A stretch of DNA of 10,785 nt, from the NCBI GenBank assembly GCA_946630765.1, contig CAMOZF010000035.1:1-10785 (forward strand), read 5' to 3'. This document shows positions 7,195 to 10,785 of the stretch, piece after piece. Position numbers and translations under genes: made by a program. Positions within the stretch are counted from its first letter, which is position 1. Every line of letters begins with the position of its first letter. The notes under the pieces are model-generated. The model was given only the letters and a program-made list of their open reading frames with translations, ran no database searches and was not told where the DNA came from. Origin of the DNA: an uncultured Lachnospiraceae bacterium (GTDB lineage Bacteria; Bacillota_A; Clostridia; Lachnospirales; Lachnospiraceae).

Positions 7195-8366
7195 AAGAGA
7201 AAACCAGCTTCCTGAAAAAACCGGGCGTCCAGACCCTGCTCGCCTCCGTGCTCTGTGCGGTTCTGGGCATCGTGATCGGTTTTATCATTCTGCTCTTTAT
7301 CAACCCGGCGCACGCCTTTGACGCGATCATTGCGATTCTGAAGAATTTCTTCCGCTTCTCGAACAGTCCGCAGCTGATGATGTACTATTTCGGCTCGACG
7401 GTGGTCAAGGCGGTGCCTCTGATCCTCTGCGCGCTCGCCATCCTCTTTGCCTATAAGGCCGGCCTCTTCAATATCGGTGCGGCCGGACAGTATACCGTCG
7501 GTTTCTGCGCGGCGCTGTTCTGTGCGCTCGCCTTAAAGCTTCCGTGGTATCTGTGCACGTTCGCGGCGGTTGTCGTCGGCGCGTTCTGGGGCGCGATTGC
7601 AGGCGCCTTCAAGGCATTCTTCAATGTCAACGAGGTCATCGCCGGCATCATGGTCAACTGGATCGGCCTGTATCTGACGAATATCATCCTGTCGGATTCG
7701 AGGGTCATGAACCCGAGCCTTTCCGAGACCTACGGGCTGGAATCCACGGCGCCGCAGGCGCTTCTGCCGAACCTCGGCATGGACAAGGTCTTTGCCGACA
7801 ACAAATACGCCACGATCGCGATCCCGGTGACGATTCTCATCGCCGTAGCGATCTGGATCATCCTGAACAAGACGACTTTCGGTTATGAACTGAAGGCCAC
7901 CGGCCACAACAAGGAAGCCGCGAAATACGCGGGCATGAACGCGAAGAAGAACATCATTCTGACGATGACGATCTCCGGCGGTCTGGCGGGCCTCGCGGCA
8001 GCCTTCTACTATCTGACCGGCATCGAGAACTACACGCTGGCGTCCTCCGTACCGGGCATGGGCTTCTCCGGAATCGCGGTTGCCTTCCTCGGCGGCCTGC
8101 ATCCCTTAGGCGCTCTTGCGGCAGGCTTCTTTGTCGAACATGTCACGCTCGGCGGCCAGTACGTCGATACCACTTACTACAACCCGCAGGTGGCGGATCT
8201 CATGATCGCCGTGATTATCTACCTGTGCGGCTTCGTGCTCTTCTTCAAGTCGATCATGAACCGCCGGAAGAAAACGGCCGCTCCGGTCAGCGGGGAGGAA
8301 ATGAAGAAAGCGGCGGACAGCGCCGAAAAAGTGTCGGAAAATAAGGGAAAGGAGGATGAGAAATAA
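7191..8366 (+). CDS. Nucleoside ABC transporter permease 1 (BPD_transp_2)
   Basis: A membrane permease of 391 residues, similar in type to NupP (YufP). Hydrophobic segments lie at about 14-37, 68-88, 92-115, 118-140, 145-167, 207-226, 254-275, 286-313 and 335-353. The family marks are KAGLFNIGAAGQ (89-100), NVNEVIAGIMVNWIG (145-159) and the ATPase-contact region GHNKEAAKYAGMNAKK (238-253). The last 35 or so residues form a hydrophilic Lys/Glu-rich tail after the final membrane helix; its role is unknown. The start overlaps the ATPase stop (ATGA) behind AAGGAGGTG. Its stop TAA shares one base with the start of permease 2, so the two halves of the channel should be made together. Confidence 0.95.
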   Translation: MKEKTSFLKKPGVQTLLASVLCAVLGIVIGFIILLFINPAHAFDAIIAILKNFFRFSNSPQLMMYYFGSTVVKAVPLILCALAILFAYKAGLFNIGAAGQYTVGFCAALFCALALKLPWYLCTFAAVVVGAFWGAIAGAFKAFFNVNEVIAGIMVNWIGLYLTNIILSDSRVMNPSLSETYGLESTAPQALLPNLGMDKVFADNKYATIAIPVTILIAVAIWIILNKTTFGYELKATGHNKEAAKYAGMNAKKNIILTMTISGGLAGLAAAFYYLTGIENYTLASSVPGMGFSGIAVAFLGGLHPLGALAAGFFVEHVTLGGQYVDTTYYNPQVADLMIAVIIYLCGFVLFFKSIMNRRKKTAAPVSGEEMKKAADSAEKVSENKGKEDEK

Positions 8367-9304
8367 TGGGACTCTTACTTCAATACACCTTAATTTTCGC
8401 AGCGGTTCTGATTCTTGTGGCGCTCGGCGGCATGTTCTCGGAGCGTTCCGGCGTCATTAACCTCGGACTCGAGGGCATCATGGTCTTCGGCGCGATGGCC
8501 GGCGCGATGGTGATGGTGCTGGCTCCGGCCAATATGCCGAAATTCGCGCTGATCGTGCTCGTTCTGGTCGCTTCGGCGCTCGCCGGCATGCTGTCATCGC
8601 TCCTCATCGCCGTTGCCTGCATCAACTTCAAGGCGGACCAGACCCTGGTCGGTACGGCCGTCAACATGCTCGCGACCGCGGCGGCGACCGTTATCATCAA
8701 GGCCTTCAATACCGCGCGTTCCGGCGGAAACGATTTCTCCGCGAAGCTGGACTATGTGGCGGGTCACAATGCCTTCCGGATCGGCAATTCCGAGTACACC
8801 TGGTTCATTCCGATCGCGGCGGTGCTGCTTGTCATTGCGATTGTGGTCTTCTACAAGACCAAGTTCGCGCTCCGGCTGCGTTCCTGCGGCGAGCATCCGC
8901 AGGCCTCGGCGAGCGTGGGTATCAATGTTTACAAGATGCGCTACGCGGGCGTCCTGATTTCGGGCTTCCTCGGGGGCTTAGGCGGCATCATCTACATCGC
9001 TGCCGCGAACTCCACCTGGCACTTCGACGCGGGTGTCGCAGGCGCCGGATTCCTTGCCCTTGCAGTTATGATCTTCGGTCAGTGGAAGCCGGAACGGATC
9101 GCCTGGTCGGCCTTCCTCTTCGCGCTTTTCCGCGCCTTGTCGAATGTCTACGGCGGCATCAATTTCCTGGCGCTTCTGCCGATTCCGGGCACGGTTTACA
9201 ATATGCTTCCGTATATTGTATCGCTCGTGGTTCTTGCCTTTACTTCAAGAAAGTCGCGGGCACCGAAGGCGGAAGGAATTCCATACGATCCGGGTACCAG
9301 ATAA
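8366..9304 (+). CDS. Nucleoside ABC transporter permease 2 (BPD_transp_2)
   Basis: The second permease subunit, 312 residues, similar in type to NupQ (YufQ), pairing with permease 1 to form the membrane channel. Hydrophobic segments lie at about 5-22, 30-52, 58-85, 95-112, 147-163, 192-213, 224-238, 244-258 and 280-294. The family mark SGVINLGLEGIMVFGA (28-43) matches the equivalent motif of permease 1, and the ATPase-contact region is SCGEHPQASASVGINVYKMR (173-192). ATG at 8366 overlaps the previous stop (TAATG) and follows AAAGGAGGAT. It is the last gene of the operon; a strong terminator begins 47 bases downstream. Confidence 0.95.
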   Translation: MGLLLQYTLIFAAVLILVALGGMFSERSGVINLGLEGIMVFGAMAGAMVMVLAPANMPKFALIVLVLVASALAGMLSSLLIAVACINFKADQTLVGTAVNMLATAAATVIIKAFNTARSGGNDFSAKLDYVAGHNAFRIGNSEYTWFIPIAAVLLVIAIVVFYKTKFALRLRSCGEHPQASASVGINVYKMRYAGVLISGFLGGLGGIIYIAAANSTWHFDAGVAGAGFLALAVMIFGQWKPERIAWSAFLFALFRALSNVYGGINFLALLPIPGTVYNMLPYIVSLVVLAFTSRKSRAPKAEGIPYDPGTR

Positions 9305-9351
9305 GGCACTTTCTAAGAACAGCGCAGATCCTACAGACGGATCAGCAGACG

Positions 9352-9391
9352 GACGGACAGAAAAGTCGATTTTCTGTCCGTCTTTTTCTTT
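9352..9391 (+). terminator. Intrinsic terminator of the transporter operon
   Basis: A perfect 13-bp stem (GACGGACAGAAAA 9352-9364, TTTTCTGTCCGTC 9370-9382) with a 5-nt loop is followed by TTTTTCTTT. The A/T lower part means it could also work on the opposite strand, but no gene there needs it. Confidence 0.95.
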
Positions 9392-9417
9392 ACGGAAAAC
9401 GTCTTTTCTGTTACAAT
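9389..9417 (+). promoter_or_regulatory. Promoter of the GH30 gene
   Basis: TTTACG (9389-9394), 17 bases, then TACAAT (9412-9417), with TG at 9409-9410 as an extended -10. The -35 begins inside the T tail of the preceding terminator. Transcription should start near 9424, leaving a leader of about 75 bases. Confidence 0.7.
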
Positions 9418-9447
9418 GAAGCCAGCATCAATCCATACCTGGATCGA

Positions 9448-9470
9448 CTTTCCGGCGAAAGCCGGGGAAG
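9448..9470 (+). other. GNRA-capped hairpin in the GH30 leader
   Basis: CTTTCCGGC (9448-9456) pairs with GCCGGGGAAG (9461-9470), with one bulged G, around a GAAA tetraloop. It ends 28 bases before the start codon. There is no T tail, so it is not a terminator; it could stabilise the mRNA or tune access to the ribosome site. Confidence 0.45.
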
Positions 9471-9498
9471 ACTCATAAGAAAGGAACTGAAAGCAGAT

Positions 9499-10785
9499 AT
9501 GAAAATGACACTTTACACCACGACCGGCGCGGCGCTTGAAAAGACCTGCACCGGAATCCAGATGACCGATGAAGGCGCGGAGCCGCGCGCGCTTGAGAAC
9601 CAGGTGGTCAATCTTTACCCGGATTTCAGCTACCAGACGATCCGGGGCTTCGGCGGCGCGATGACGGAGGCTGCGGCCTATGCGCTGTCGAAGCTGAGTC
9701 CCGAGAAGCAGCAGGAAGCGATCCGGGCCTATTTCGGACCGGAGGGAAACGGCTACAGCGTGATCCGCACCTCGCTTGACAGCTGCGATTTCTCCTGCGA
9801 TATGTATCAGGCGGTTTCGGACGTGAATGCCGATCCGGAGTTCAAGAGCTTCTCGATCGACCGCGACCGGAAGTATATCATTCCCGCGATCAAGGCGGCC
9901 GAAGAAGCAGCGGGCTGCCCGATCTCCGTTCTCCTTTCTCCCTGGTCGCCGCCCGCGGAGTGGAAGACCGAATCTGAGATGATTCAGGGCTTCCGGAACA
10001 TGGAGGACGTGAAAAAGGTTCTCGCGACGGAGCAGCAGGACGCGGATCTTTCCGCGGAGCACCCGATCATGCGCGCGATCATAGAGACGGTGAAGAACGC
10101 GCCGACGGACGGCTCCGGCACCCGGAAGTGCGGCGGCCACCTGAAGCCGGAATACTACGGCCCCTGGGCGCGCTACATGGCAATGTACGTGAAGGCTTAT
10201 CTGGAGGAAGGCATCCCGGTGAAGTTCCTGACCGTACAGAACGAGGCGCAGGCCGCGACGCCCTGGGATTCCTGCCAGTGGACGCCGGAGGAGGAGCACA
10301 TTTTCCTGCGGGACTATCTGTACCCGGCGATGGAGAAGGAGGGCCTCATCGGAAGGGTCGGGCTCTACTTCTGGGATCACAATAAGGAAAATCTTGTGAA
10401 CCGCACGAAGGTCATGATGGACGAGAAGACGGCGGAAATGGTGGAGGGCGCGGCTTTCCACTGGTATTCGGGCGATCACTTCGAAGCAGTTTCCCTGATT
10501 CACGAGCGCTTCCCGAAGCTGCAGCTCATGCTGACGGAGTGCTGCTGTGAGTTCGTGAATGACCCGGAGAAGGAGCTGGAGCACGGACAGCGCTACGCGC
10601 ATGATATCATGGGCAATCTGAATGCCGGCATGGACACCTGGTTTGACTGGAATCTGTATCTGGACGAGCACGGCGGTCCGAACCATGTATCGAATTTCTG
10701 CTCGGCGCCGATCATGCTGGACGGCGAAGGCGGCTTCGTGAAGAAGGCTTCCTACGACTATATCGGCCATTTCTCAAGGCATATC
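9499..10785 (+). CDS. Glycoside hydrolase family 30 (glucosylceramidase-like), 3' truncated
   Basis: 429 codons are open from ATG at 9499 to the window end with no stop. The protein is a GH30 retaining beta-glycosidase: IRGFGGAMTEAAAYAL (about 49-64) and YSVIRTSLDSCDFS (86-99) are typical, SPWSPPAEWKT (147-157) follows, the acid/base is E249 in FLTVQNEA and the nucleophile is E347 in LMLTECCCE. HWYSGDHF (324-331) and TWFDWNLYLDEHGGPNH also match. There is no signal peptide, so it is probably cytoplasmic and acts on imported oligosaccharides or glycosides; the substrate (glucoside, fucoside, xyloside) cannot be decided. About 40 extra residues (roughly 163-205) lie between the WKT and GGHLKPEYY segments compared with what I recall of bacterial relatives. 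The ribosome site is weak (AAGGA, 13 bases away); a second ATG lies two codons on. Confidence 0.92.
   Translation, partial: MKMTLYTTTGAALEKTCTGIQMTDEGAEPRALENQVVNLYPDFSYQTIRGFGGAMTEAAAYALSKLSPEKQQEAIRAYFGPEGNGYSVIRTSLDSCDFSCDMYQAVSDVNADPEFKSFSIDRDRKYIIPAIKAAEEAAGCPISVLLSPWSPPAEWKTESEMIQGFRNMEDVKKVLATEQQDADLSAEHPIMRAIIETVKNAPTDGSGTRKCGGHLKPEYYGPWARYMAMYVKAYLEEGIPVKFLTVQNEAQAATPWDSCQWTPEEEHIFLRDYLYPAMEKEGLIGRVGLYFWDHNKENLVNRTKVMMDEKTAEMVEGAAFHWYSGDHFEAVSLIHERFPKLQLMLTECCCEFVNDPEKELEHGQRYAHDIMGNLNAGMDTWFDWNLYLDEHGGPNHVSNFCSAPIMLDGEGGFVKKASYDYIGHFSRHI

Noticed and set aside
9331..10770. 479-residue open frame on the - strand
   Set aside because: It lies opposite the GH30 gene, whose catalytic motifs are clear on the + strand. 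The antisense frame is Arg/His/Leu-rich with no recognisable domain, as expected from GC-rich codon bias.

Overview
The window is GC-rich bacterial DNA in which every supported gene lies on the + strand. Strong AGGAGG-type ribosome binding sites, a Lys-rich type II lipoprotein signal peptide, intrinsic terminators with T tails and sigma-A-like promoters suggest a Gram-positive Firmicute. A clostridial gut-type lineage such as Lachnospiraceae is my inference; no rRNA or other marker in the window settles it.

Layout. (1) 1-701: the 3' part of an L-arabinose/L-fucose isomerase-family gene, followed by a strong terminator (774-820). (2) 821-985: noncoding sequence with hairpins and a weak T-box-like motif. 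(3) 986-4327: promoter, then tdk, deoC, deoD and deoB, overlapping or closely spaced; this is a deoxynucleoside salvage and catabolism operon. (4) 4355-9304: a second promoter, with a dyad centred on its -10 box, then a BMP/PnrA-type nucleoside-binding lipoprotein, an intercistronic terminator, a double-domain ABC ATPase and two BPD_transp_2 permeases, closed by a strong terminator (9352-9391). (5) 9389-10785: a new promoter, a leader with a GNRA-capped hairpin, and the first 429 codons of a GH30 glycoside hydrolase that runs off the window.

The genes form one pathway. The ABC system would import nucleosides. DeoD releases (deoxy)ribose-1-phosphate from purine nucleosides, DeoB converts it to the 5-phosphate, and DeoC cleaves deoxyribose-5-phosphate to acetaldehyde and glyceraldehyde-3-phosphate. 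Tdk instead diverts thymidine to dTMP. The flanking isomerase and GH30 enzyme are sugar-metabolism genes in separate transcription units.

I see no CRISPR array, mobile element, phage gene, tRNA or rRNA, and no convincing new system. The points most worth a second look are the start of tdk, where the well-placed ribosome binding site sits before an ACG codon, the dyad over the lipoprotein promoter, and the unexplained structured leader upstream of tdk.
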